NCBI GenBank assembly: GCA_965250245.1
Contig: OZ252296.1
Span: forward strand, 248,001 to 312,000
Source of the DNA: JABDIP01 sp965250245
Lineage (GTDB): Bacteria > Pseudomonadota > Alphaproteobacteria > DSM-16000 > Inquilinaceae
DNA: 64,000 bases
Direction of reading: 5' to 3'
Shown here: piece after piece, positions 9,379-16,389 of the stretch
Position numbering within the stretch: the stretch's first letter is position 1
How the letters are laid out: each line of letters begins with the position of its first letter
Translations under genes and position numbers: made by a program
The notes under the pieces: model-generated
Databases searched by the model: none
What the model saw: only the letters and a program-made list of their open reading frames with translations
Told to the model about the DNA's origin: nothing

Positions 9379-9984
9379 ATGGCCATCAACATCACCCCCA
9401 GGATCGCGCGCGCGGGATTGCTAGCAGCCGCCGCGCTCGCGGCACCCGCCGCCAGCGGGCCGGCATTCGCCGCCGGCAACGATCCGGCGATCTCGCCGGA
9501 GCAGGACGTCTGTCTCCAAGTGGCCTGCCGAGCGCCGACGACGGTGCGGCTGTTGACCAATGACGGGGCGATGCTGGAAGGCGTGCTGCCGCCGGGGCCC
9601 TACGTGCTGGACGGGGTGATCAACGTGCTGGCCGGGGAATCCCTGAAGGTCGAGGCGACGCCGTCGGAGACCGGCTTCCTCGACCTGCGTTATGCCGGCA
9701 CCGACGCCGATCCGGAAAAGACCCTGACGGTCAGCCTGGAACAGATGGTGTCCGATGCGGGCAACGAGATGATCTTCAGCATCGAGAACCCGCTGCGGCA
9801 GCCGGTGAAGTTCCGTCTGGCGGCCAACCCGCCGGGCTCCCCGGACCTCATCTACACCCGGACCTGTCCGGTGGCGCCTGGGGATTGGTCGTTCGAGAAA
9901 TGGTCCGGACCGATCGCCCAGCTGGTCGTGTTCGACGTGCAGGTGCTGGACGCGGATGCCTCGCTGGAGGCCGCCTGCGACTGA
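9379..9984 (+). CDS. Secreted protein of unknown function
   Basis: 201 residues beginning with a clear signal peptide (MAINITPRIARAGLLAAAAL, likely cleavage after AFA-A). The mature part looks beta-rich, with VCLQVACRAPTTVRLLTNDG and a Gly/Pro turn LPPGPYVLDGVINVLAGE. It has four Cys (two close together in CLQVAC, one in YTRTCP, one at the C-terminus), which could form two disulfides in the periplasm. A run of GAGGCGCAGG upstream can serve as ribosome-binding site. No family is recognised. It stands alone between the APH-like kinase and the sensor island. Confidence 0.72.
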   Translation: MAINITPRIARAGLLAAAALAAPAASGPAFAAGNDPAISPEQDVCLQVACRAPTTVRLLTNDGAMLEGVLPPGPYVLDGVINVLAGESLKVEATPSETGFLDLRYAGTDADPEKTLTVSLEQMVSDAGNEMIFSIENPLRQPVKFRLAANPPGSPDLIYTRTCPVAPGDWSFEKWSGPIAQLVVFDVQVLDADASLEAACD

Positions 9985-10025
9985 CGTTCAGGGCGCAGAC
10001 GATGACGGGAACGTGATCTTCGGAT

Positions 10026-10040
10026 TTAACTAAAATTTTA
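10026..10040. promoter_or_regulatory. CtrA-like box upstream of the kinase-less sensor
   Basis: TTAA-CTAAAAT-TTTA, one mismatch to the alphaproteobacterial CtrA consensus TTAA-N7-TTAA, with an extra TTAA half-site at 10058. It lies about 130 bp before the start codon. Similar boxes precede most units in this island. Binding is inferred. Confidence 0.45.
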
Positions 10041-10168
10041 CCACACGCAACCGAAGGTTAAGGCGGAGAGCGGCGGGCATGCCCGGAAAAGGGTGTGCCC
10101 GGTCCTACACCCTGTCCGGGGCGGGACGCTTCAGGTTGGGCCGACAGGCCCGGGAGGAATGCGCCGCT

Positions 10169-11026
10169 ATGGTTTCCAGGTTCCAACGCCACGACATCCT
10201 GCTTGCCCTGCCGCTGCTGCTGATCGCCGCGATCATCCTGGCGTCGACCTGGGTCGGGGCCCGGCAGGTCGAGTCCTACATGATCGAGAAGCAGGCGGAG
10301 AACGAGGTCTTCAATTGGGCCCGCTTCGTCGAGCAGCACCTGGCCGACATCAACCAGATCCTCTTCTACGGGCGCGTCACCGAGGATGACGAGGCGATGA
10401 TCGCCGCCATGGCGCAGGCCAACAACGTGCTGCGCTACCGGTTCTTCAATCGGGCCGGGTTCATCGTGCTGTCCTCCGAGGCCAACGAGGTCGGGCGGCG
10501 GGACGTGAACACCTACCTGTCCGACGTGGTGCTCGCCGGCGGCACCTTCATCAAGCTGCAGCGGGATGGCGGCTTTTCGGAGCTGGAGCCCGATCTCCAC
10601 AGCGGTGCCGCCGCGGCCCCGGACAGCGGTGCGGGATCGGTGATCGACGCGGGATCCGGGTCGACGGTGGCGGAAGCCTATACTGCGGTCATGGAGGATG
10701 GCCGTTTCAACGGCGCCATCGAGGTCCATGTCGACGTCACCCAGACGGCCCGCCTGGTGCAGGAGATCATGGGGCTGGCGCGCTGGGCCATGATCGGATT
10801 CGTCGCCCTCATGACCGTCGTGACCGGCCTGGTCATCGGCAAGAACATCCGCGACCGCAACCTTGAGCTTGCGCCCCTGCGCGCCGCCCAACTGGCCGGC
10901 CAGCGAACCGAGGCCGCCCCGCATCCGCTCAACGCGGAACTGGAGAAGCGGTTTGCCGAACAGTCGGACGAACACAAGGATATGCGCCGGCGGTTCCGCG
11001 ACCAGAGCGGCCTCGCGGCGGAGTAA
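10169..11026 (+). CDS. Kinase-less membrane sensor, paralogue of the island histidine kinase's sensor module
   Basis: 285 residues: TM1 (ILLALPLLLIAAIILASTWV), a periplasmic domain of about 190 residues, TM2 (WAMIGFVALMTVVTGLVIG) and a short cytoplasmic end. The periplasmic part matches the sensor of the histidine kinase at 16390 in order and motifs: FVEQHLADINQILFYG, NNVLRYRFFNRAGFIVLSSE, then AYTAVMEDGRFNGAIEVHVD beside AEVYVPVIQDGAFLGAVEVY. NIRDRNLEL after TM2 parallels NINDRNRQL. No HisKA or ATPase domain follows. The start has a GGGAGGAA ribosome-binding site. A Gly/Ala/Ser-rich insert interrupts the sensor near residues 140-165. It may compete with or heterodimerise with the full kinase (inference). 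Confidence 0.8.
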   Translation: MVSRFQRHDILLALPLLLIAAIILASTWVGARQVESYMIEKQAENEVFNWARFVEQHLADINQILFYGRVTEDDEAMIAAMAQANNVLRYRFFNRAGFIVLSSEANEVGRRDVNTYLSDVVLAGGTFIKLQRDGGFSELEPDLHSGAAAAPDSGAGSVIDAGSGSTVAEAYTAVMEDGRFNGAIEVHVDVTQTARLVQEIMGLARWAMIGFVALMTVVTGLVIGKNIRDRNLELAPLRAAQLAGQRTEAAPHPLNAELEKRFAEQSDEHKDMRRRFRDQSGLAAE

Positions 11027-11107
11027 CCCCTAGGACCCGCCGTCCGGGCGGCGCACGCGCCGCGATCGCCACGGCCGGTTCTGGGTGTGCGAAGTCTATA
11101 AACAATT

Positions 11108-11122
11108 TTTAGACATCCTTAA
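11108..11122. promoter_or_regulatory. CtrA-like box upstream of the Cys-rich mini-protein
   Basis: TTTA-GACATCC-TTAA, one mismatch to TTAA-N7-TTAA. It is nearly the same in sequence as the boxes at 12129 and 14056 (shared TTTAGA core). About 120 bp before the start codon. Confidence 0.45.
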
Positions 11123-11241
11123 GTCGCGCTGGACCATCGTGTAGGCACCATCGGCCTCGACCGTTTTCGTGGCGGATGGGTGGGCTCCGATGGGACCGGG
11201 CTCTCTGGGGAGACGGTCCGCCGCACGGAAGGAAGCCAGCA

Positions 11242-11442
11242 ATGTCGGTCTCGATCGGGGATGTTGTGAAGTTTGCCAATGGCGATGCCAAGGCCGATCT
11301 CGGCCGCGTCTGCAAGGACAACGGCATCACCGTCTGCGTCCACTTCAAGAACGGTGGGTGCCTGAGGGTCGCCAAGGCGGCGCTGGAGGTCACCAACGGG
11401 TCGGCGCCGGAGTGCAGCGCCGAATGCACCGGCGGGTGCTGA
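11242..11442 (+). CDS. Cys-rich 66-residue protein
   Basis: Begins MSVSIGDVVKFANGDAKADL after a strong GGAAGGAAG ribosome-binding site. The first half looks like a small SH3/Tudor-like beta fold (SIGDVVKFANGD). The rest holds seven Cys, in CKDNGITVCVHFKNGGC and near the end CSAECTGGC, so metal binding or disulfides are likely. There is no signal peptide, which favours a cytoplasmic metal site. I do not recognise a family. It lies inside the PilJ/receiver island and has its own CtrA-like box. Confidence 0.65.
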   Translation: MSVSIGDVVKFANGDAKADLGRVCKDNGITVCVHFKNGGCLRVAKAALEVTNGSAPECSAECTGGC

Positions 11443-11483
11443 GCGCAGCGGCGCCGGTCACCCGGCGCTAGGCATCCCGGTTC

Positions 11484-11648
11484 ATGTCGCAATCCGACAA
11501 CGTCCGACCGCCGCGCCCGTTCAAATCGGCGGAGAAGCCGGTCAGCCTCCATCCCTTGTCCTTCAAGCAGGCGGTCATCGCCCTGCTCCAGGTCGGTCCG
11601 GTCGACCGCGATTCCGAATCGCAACCGAAAGCCGCGTCCAAGCGCTAG
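11484..11648 (+). CDS. 54-residue conserved-looking mini-protein
   Basis: A short reading frame giving MSQSDNVRPPRPFKSAEKPV, then SLHPLSFKQAVIALLQVGPV, then a polar Lys-rich tail. The SLHPLSFxxAxxALLxV pattern is one I associate with small hypothetical proteins in alphaproteobacteria, often near mobile or phage-like genes. Its TAG stop shares a CTAG palindrome with the stop of the convergent IS1595-like gene. There is no clear ribosome-binding site, so expression is uncertain. Confidence 0.5.
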   Translation: MSQSDNVRPPRPFKSAEKPVSLHPLSFKQAVIALLQVGPVDRDSESQPKAASKR

Positions 11649-12064
11649 CGCCCGTCCTGCTCCGCGGCCATGTCCCGCAGCAGCGAGGCCAGCGGTTCCT
11701 GCGCCTTCGCCCGGCGGATGCGCTGGCACATCAGCCACGCCGTCTTGTAGGACACCTGAAGGCTGTTCTGGAGTTGCCGGGCGCTGACGCCGGCCGGCGA
11801 CGAGCACATCATGAAGATCGCCAGCAGCCATTTATGCAGCGGCAGGTGCGAGCCTTCGAAGAAGGTGCCGACCCGGACGGTGAACTGGCGCCGGCAATCG
11901 CCGCATTTGCGCAAGCCCGGCCGGGTGGTGCGGCCGGAGAGCGGGTAGATGCGGTCGCTGCCGCCGCAATGCGGGCAGACCGGCCCGTCCGGCCATGCGC
12001 GCCGCTCGATCAGGGCGATCGCCCGTTGCTCGCTGGCAATCGGCTCGATCCCCTCGATCCACAT
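11645..12064 (-). CDS. IS1595-type zinc-ribbon and HTH protein without DDE domain
   Basis: 139 residues matching only the N-terminal part of IS1595-family transposases: zinc ribbon CPHCGGSD...CGDCRRQFTV, then GTFFEGSHLPLHKWLLAIFM, then the HTH region with LQNSLQVSYKTAWLMCQRIR. Transposases of this family are about 300 residues and carry the DDE/DDN catalytic domain after this point. Here the frame stops cleanly. I saw no further transposase segment or terminal inverted repeats nearby. It is either a transposase relic or a domesticated DNA-binding protein. The frame is open throughout, which slightly favours retention. Confidence 0.8.
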   Translation of the reverse strand: MWIEGIEPIASEQRAIALIERRAWPDGPVCPHCGGSDRIYPLSGRTTRPGLRKCGDCRRQFTVRVGTFFEGSHLPLHKWLLAIFMMCSSPAGVSARQLQNSLQVSYKTAWLMCQRIRRAKAQEPLASLLRDMAAEQDGR

Positions 12065-12128
12065 ACCCGGCTCCCGATTGTGCCCGCGCCGGACTTCGGC
12101 CGCGGGTTCGTGAAGTAAATAGGAGATG

Positions 12129-12143
12129 TTTAGACGGCGTTAA
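12129..12143. promoter_or_regulatory. CtrA-like box upstream of the first PilJ-type gene
   Basis: TTTA-GACGGCG-TTAA, one mismatch to TTAA-N7-TTAA, about 170 bp before the start codon. A further TTTAGC element follows at 12153. Confidence 0.4.
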
Positions 12144-12311
12144 AAGACGTGGTTTAGCAATAGCGATACAACCGATTGGAGATCGGTCGGGCTCATCCGG
12201 GTCGTGCGCAGGCCGGCGGGCAAGACCGGGTCGCATCCTGCGCCGGCATGCCGCCGGCAACGCCGGTCGACGGGGCGTCGGGCGGCGCTCCATGAGACGA
12301 GGTGTCGTTCC

Positions 12312-13178
12312 ATGCTCGATCGTGCCGCCAAACTGATCGCAGCCGCCACCCTGCTTGCCGCCGCCGCCCAGCCGGCCGGCGCCCAGGCAATCGACTTCAA
12401 CCATGTGATGAATGTCGCCGGATCGCAGGCCACCGCCTCGCAGATCATGGCCAAGGAGGCGCTGCTGGTGGCCCTCGACGTCGATCGCGAGACCCACCTT
12501 CAGTCGCTGGAATACTGGCATGGCATGTTCGACCGCACGCTCAACGGCCTGCGCGACGGCGATGCGCTGCTGGGTCTCCCGGCGGCCGCGACGCCGGAGA
12601 TCGCCGCCGGCCTCGACGTCGCGGAGGCGCATTGGCAATCCTCCGGCCCGGTGTATCGCGAGGGTCTGACGGCCGGCGCCATCTCCGCCGAGCAGGTTGA
12701 TACCATCGTCTCCCACAGCAACGGGTTGATGGAGGCCTTCGAGGAGGTGGCCAAGCGCTATGCCGAGGAGTCCAATCGCAACCGGCTGACCTCCATGCTG
12801 GTCAACGCGCAGCTCGAGTCGCTGCATGGCACGGTGCTGTCCCAGCGCATGGCGACGGATTTCCTGCTGATCGTCTACGGCCACGACACCGATGCCAGCC
12901 GGGCCGATCTCGGCGCGACGATCGCCCAGTTCGACGAGGTTCTGAGGAATCTCTCCAGCGGCAATCTCGAGAAACGCCTGCTGCCGCCGCCCAACGACGC
13001 GATCACCGAGGAGCTGGGCCGGGCCCGCCGGATCTGGGAGGACGAATTCCGTCCGGTCATCCGTCGCGGCCTCGACGGCGACCCGCTGCCCGTGGAATCG
13101 GCCGGTCAGATGGCGGAAGCCAACAGCCGCCTGCTGGAGCACATGAAGACGCTGACGAGCCTCTATGTCGGGCTGTGA
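12312..13178 (+). CDS. Secreted tandem PilJ-type domain protein 1
   Basis: 288 residues with a signal peptide (MLDRAAKLIAAATLLAAAAQ, cleavage after AQA). Two helical repeats of the PilJ N-terminal type follow. Repeat 1 has SQIMAKEALLVALDVD. Repeat 2 has GTVLSQRMATDFLLIVYGHD, the characteristic LSQRMxxxFLL motif. Repeat 2 ends in RLLPPPNDAI, a motif shared by all four paralogues in the island. No TM segment follows the signal, so it should be a soluble periplasmic protein. PilJ-type domains sense ligands in chemoreceptors and NarX-like kinases. It is followed 30 bp later by the double-receiver gene, probably in one operon. Ligand and partner are unknown. Confidence 0.82.
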   Translation: MLDRAAKLIAAATLLAAAAQPAGAQAIDFNHVMNVAGSQATASQIMAKEALLVALDVDRETHLQSLEYWHGMFDRTLNGLRDGDALLGLPAAATPEIAAGLDVAEAHWQSSGPVYREGLTAGAISAEQVDTIVSHSNGLMEAFEEVAKRYAEESNRNRLTSMLVNAQLESLHGTVLSQRMATDFLLIVYGHDTDASRADLGATIAQFDEVLRNLSSGNLEKRLLPPPNDAITEELGRARRIWEDEFRPVIRRGLDGDPLPVESAGQMAEANSRLLEHMKTLTSLYVGL

Positions 13179-13208
13179 CGGGCCGGGCCCGATGTGGCGC
13201 GGGGTCCG

Positions 13209-13955
13209 ATGAAGGTCTTCGTCGTCGATGACGACCGCGACTTCGCGGAAGGGCTGGCCGACGTCCTGGAGATGGCCGGCCACGATGTCGAGCTCGCCTT
13301 CAATGGACAGGATGCGCTGGAGGTCCTGATCCAGAGCGATTTCGACGTCGCCTTCATGGATGTGGTCATGCCCGGCATGAACGGCGTCGAGAGCTTCCTG
13401 GAGATCCGCAAGTTCAAGCCGGACGCCAAGGTCTTCATGATGACCGGCTACAGCGTCCAGGAACTGTTGGACCAGGCGATCGACCACGGTGCTCTGGGCG
13501 TGCTGGACAAGCCGGTGGGCATCGACGACCTGCTGGCGCGGCTGGAGGGCGTCAAGCCGGAGGGCATGGTGCTGCTGGCCGACAACAAGTCGCGATTTCG
13601 CGACTGGGTCGAGGCGATCCTCAAGCAGCAGGGCTACACCGTCTGCCTGGCCAGCACCGGCCAGGAGGCGCTGGACCGCGTCATGGATGGCGGCATCGAC
13701 GTTCTGGTTCTGGATCTGCGGCTGCCGGTGCTCAGCGGGGTCGAGGTCTATCTCGAGCTCAAGCGCCGGGGCGCGGCGCTTCCCACCGTCGTGATCTCCG
13801 GCGAGCCGGACGCGGAGTCCGACGACCTGGACGCACTACGCGACATGGCGGTGACCGGCGTGCTGACCAAGCCGTTCGATCCGGTCCATCTGCTCAAGGC
13901 GCTGAAGTGGATTTCGTTCGAGGAGGATGACCAGCCGGGTGCGCGTCCGGGCTGA
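13209..13955 (+). CDS. Two-receiver response regulator without output domain
   Basis: 248 residues with two receiver domains. REC1 (1-115) has the acidic pair VVDDDRD, phospho-Asp D51 in AFMDVVMPGMNG and Lys101 in VLDKPVG. REC2 (120-240) has D169 in VLDLRLPVLSG and the Lys in LTKPFD, but its acidic pocket reads LLADNKSRF, with Asn where the second acid is normal. It is colinear with the first 240 residues of the protein at 18816. With no DNA-binding or enzyme domain it would act as a phosphate relay or sink, or by protein contact. A GTG 15 bp upstream is an alternative start. It lies with PilJ-type gene 1. Confidence 0.88.
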   Translation: MKVFVVDDDRDFAEGLADVLEMAGHDVELAFNGQDALEVLIQSDFDVAFMDVVMPGMNGVESFLEIRKFKPDAKVFMMTGYSVQELLDQAIDHGALGVLDKPVGIDDLLARLEGVKPEGMVLLADNKSRFRDWVEAILKQQGYTVCLASTGQEALDRVMDGGIDVLVLDLRLPVLSGVEVYLELKRRGAALPTVVISGEPDAESDDLDALRDMAVTGVLTKPFDPVHLLKALKWISFEEDDQPGARPG

Positions 13956-14055
13956 GCACCGTCCGCCTTTCGCGGTGTCCGTCGGGCCTTCCCCGGCTGT
14001 CTGACGGCGCGTCCAGAGCAGCTTTCGAGCGGACGCGCGGAAGAATTGATTGCTC

Positions 14056-14070
14056 TTTAGATAATCTTAA
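14056..14070. promoter_or_regulatory. CtrA-like box upstream of PilJ-type gene 2
   Basis: TTTA-GATAATC-TTAA, one mismatch to TTAA-N7-TTAA, about 115 bp before the start codon. It shares the TTTAGA...CTTAAG core with the box at 11108. Confidence 0.48.
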
Positions 14071-14183
14071 GCGAAGGGCGCCTAATATTTGTTTGTAAAG
14101 CCATTCTCAGGTCCGACGCGGCCCGGGAATGGCGTTCCCGTGGCCTCGGATTGGCCTGACGGGCGTCGGATTTGGGGGTTGGT

Positions 14184-15059
14184 ATGCTGAAGACCGTGAC
14201 AATGGCATTGGCCGGCATGAGCGCCATGGCGGTAGTCGCCGACGGCGCGACGTCGCCCGCGCGGGCGGAGAATTTCGAATACGACACGGCGATTGACGCG
14301 ATCGAGGTCCACAGCATGGTGACCGAGCGCATGGCGGCCGAAGCCATGCTCGTCGCGATGGGAATCGACCTGGAGAGCAACGTCAACAGGCTGATCCGAA
14401 CGCGCAATCAATTCGACAGCTCGGTCCAGGTGTTCCGCAACGGCGCCGGCGAAGTCGGCGCGCGGCTTGCCGGCGATCCGGAGATGTCCGATCAGATGGC
14501 CGAGACCGAGGAACTCTGGCGGGCGCTGGATGCCGCGATCGCCGACGTCGTTGCCCTGCAGCCGATGAACGAGAGCCAGGTCGAGGCGGTCGCCCGGCTC
14601 AGCGAGTCGGTGCGCGATTCCGTCGGCGGGCTTGCCACGGGGCTGGAGCAATCGGCCGCATCGGGAACCCACAGCATGTTGGGCAACGCCATCCGGTCCG
14701 TCGCCCACTCCCACGTCTTGTCCCAGCAGATGACCAAGGAATTTCTCCTGATCGCCTATGGCTACCAGCCGGATCGCTATCGCTTCGCGCTGCGCAGCAC
14801 GGCGGAGGAGTTCGAGCTCGGGCTTCTGGGGCTCATCGAGGGCGATTTCGACCAGCTCCTGCTGCCGGCGCCGACTCCGGAGATCCGCTCCCAGTTGCAG
14901 CGCGTCGAGCGGCTCTGGCGCAACGAGTTCCGTCCGTTGATCTATGAGGCGATCGACCGCGACGCGCTCGATCCGGTGACCGTCGCGCTCATTTCGGAGG
15001 CGAACCGGCGGCTGTCCCGCGAAATCGAGTCGGCGACCGGGATGTATCGCGACCTCTAG
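14184..15059 (+). CDS. Secreted tandem PilJ-type domain protein 2
   Basis: 291 residues starting MLKTVTMALAGMSAMAVVAD, a signal peptide with probable cleavage after ARA. Repeat 1 holds VTERMAAEAMLVAMGID. Repeat 2 holds HVLSQQMTKEFLLIAYGYQ, followed by the family's LLLPAPTPEI and WRNEFRPLIYEAI, close to WEDEFRPVIRRGL in protein 1. No TM helix is seen after the signal. It is a paralogue of the products at 12312, 15123 and 21085 and is probably cotranscribed with 15123, which starts 63 bp later with no box of its own. A TTG 12 bp upstream is less likely as start. Confidence 0.82.
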   Translation: MLKTVTMALAGMSAMAVVADGATSPARAENFEYDTAIDAIEVHSMVTERMAAEAMLVAMGIDLESNVNRLIRTRNQFDSSVQVFRNGAGEVGARLAGDPEMSDQMAETEELWRALDAAIADVVALQPMNESQVEAVARLSESVRDSVGGLATGLEQSAASGTHSMLGNAIRSVAHSHVLSQQMTKEFLLIAYGYQPDRYRFALRSTAEEFELGLLGLIEGDFDQLLLPAPTPEIRSQLQRVERLWRNEFRPLIYEAIDRDALDPVTVALISEANRRLSREIESATGMYRDL

Positions 15060-15122
15060 GCCGGTCACGCGGGAGGCGGCGACCCGGTTGCGCCGCCCGG
15101 CACTTCGCAAGGGAACGGGTTC

Positions 15123-16019
15123 ATGTGGGGCATGCTGACCAGACCGCGTTGCGCGGCGTTGTTGTTGATGGTCGCGGCGGTGCTTGCGCACGCCGCGCCG
15201 GCCTCCGCGCATCGCATGCACATCCACGAACTGATCATCGAATCCGGCGCGCAGCGCACCTGGGTCCACAGCATGGCCGCGGACATCATGCGGCTGGCTC
15301 TGAAGATCGACGAGCGCGGCAGCCTCGACCGGCTGCAGGAGACGCGCCAGCGGATGGCCGACTCCATCCAGGTCATGCGCGTCGGCGGCGAAGAGCTGAG
15401 GGACCGCGGCACCGATGCCGCCGCCGAGATTCTTGCGACGGTGGGCGAGGAAGCGCGGCTCTGGGCCGCGTTCGACGCCGCGCTGGTCCCGGTTCTCGAG
15501 ACCGGCGCCGTCAGCGCCGCGCAATCGGAAGAGCTGCTGGCCCTGAACGCCGCGGTCGCCGACACGGTGGAGCGGCTCCACGTGATCTATTACGACGCCG
15601 CCAACCACTACGGGGTGGTCACGGTCCTCGCCCGGGCGGTGATGATCGCCGAGCGCGAGCGGGCGATCGGCCAGCGCATGACATCGACATTCCTCGCCGT
15701 CGCCCAAAGGGCCGGTGCCGAAGACCGGATCGCACTGGACAACGATATCGGCCGGTTCGAGGAGCACCTGTCGGCGCTGGCATATGGCGACCCGGAGCTG
15801 GGGCTGATCCCGGCGCCGACCGAGGAGCTGCGGCGCCAATGGATGGTCGTGGACGCGGTCTGGCGGCAGATGAAGCCGATGCTGGAAGCCGCCGTCGCGG
15901 GCGAGCGCCAGCGTCGGGCCGATGTCGACCGGCTGTCCGGGCTCGGCGCCCGGCTCACGGCTGAACTTGGCCGCGCCGGCGACATGCTGTCGTCGCTGAT
16001 GCCCGGAGGCCGCAGCTAG
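15123..16019 (+). CDS. Secreted tandem PilJ-type domain protein 3, divergent
   Basis: 298 residues with signal peptide MWGMLTRPRCAALLLMVAAV and likely cleavage after ASA. It is the most divergent of the four paralogues. Repeat 1 has WVHSMAADIMRLALKID. Repeat 2 has AIGQRMTSTFLAVAQRA in place of LSQRMxxEFLLIAYG, and LGLIPAPTEEL in place of LLPAPSPEI. A His-rich stretch (HRMHIHE) directly after the signal could bind metal. It is soluble and periplasmic by prediction. It follows PilJ-type gene 2 and probably closes that operon; a strong GC hairpin follows at 16019-16051. Confidence 0.78.
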   Translation: MWGMLTRPRCAALLLMVAAVLAHAAPASAHRMHIHELIIESGAQRTWVHSMAADIMRLALKIDERGSLDRLQETRQRMADSIQVMRVGGEELRDRGTDAAAEILATVGEEARLWAAFDAALVPVLETGAVSAAQSEELLALNAAVADTVERLHVIYYDAANHYGVVTVLARAVMIAERERAIGQRMTSTFLAVAQRAGAEDRIALDNDIGRFEEHLSALAYGDPELGLIPAPTEELRRQWMVVDAVWRQMKPMLEAAVAGERQRRADVDRLSGLGARLTAELGRAGDMLSSLMPGGRS

Positions 16020-16051
16020 CCGGGCCGGGTCGCCCGGACCTCGGGCCCGGC
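16019..16051 (+). terminator. Possible GC-rich hairpin at operon end
   Basis: An 8-bp perfect stem, GCCGGGCC with GGCCCGGC, directly after the stop codon of PilJ-type gene 3. No T tract follows, so it is a weak terminator candidate. Confidence 0.3.
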
Positions 16052-16389
16052 CGATTCGGGTGCCACCGGCGGCAGTAAAAGCTACCGGGCAGACCTCAAC
16101 ACATGGTTGCGTTCGATGGTGCGTTTCGGCGCCGGGGGATTCGAGCGCGCCCCGGCGGTATCGGGCGCTTGCGAGGCACCTCCGGCGTTAACCGAAACGC
16201 CGCCCGACGGTGCGCGACATTTGCGACAAATCCGGCGTCTTTTCGCGCGTCATTAACCCACGCTTTACAGGTTCGCGTGCATACGTTCAGCACGCATCAG
16301 TATTCGCATTGCCCGGTCGTCGCGTGATCGGGACCGTTTGAAACCTGGCCGAAGTGCGCCCACGGCGACTCCAAGAGGGACAGCTCGTC
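16020..16389. other. 370-bp intergenic region before the island histidine kinase
   Basis: No convincing gene. It holds the hairpin at its left end, a TTAA half-site at 16187, a small inverted repeat ATTTG-CGA-CAAAT at 16219, and the CtrA-like box at 16253. The start codon is preceded by an AGAGGGA ribosome-binding site. An in-frame stretch of 74 codons in the middle has no ribosome-binding site and an Arg-rich nonsense composition. Confidence 0.5.
16253..16267. promoter_or_regulatory. CtrA-like box upstream of the island histidine kinase
   Basis: TTAA-CCCACGC-TTTA, one mismatch to TTAA-N7-TTAA, about 120 bp before the start codon. The spacing matches the other boxes of the island. Confidence 0.45.

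Noticed and set aside
11645..12064. A complete IS1595-family insertion sequence
   Set aside because: Only the zinc-ribbon/HTH third of a transposase is present, with no DDE domain and no terminal inverted repeats seen.
16103..16327. A 74-codon open frame before the island histidine kinase
   Set aside because: No ribosome-binding site, Arg-rich composition, and it overlaps the CtrA-like box and likely promoter.
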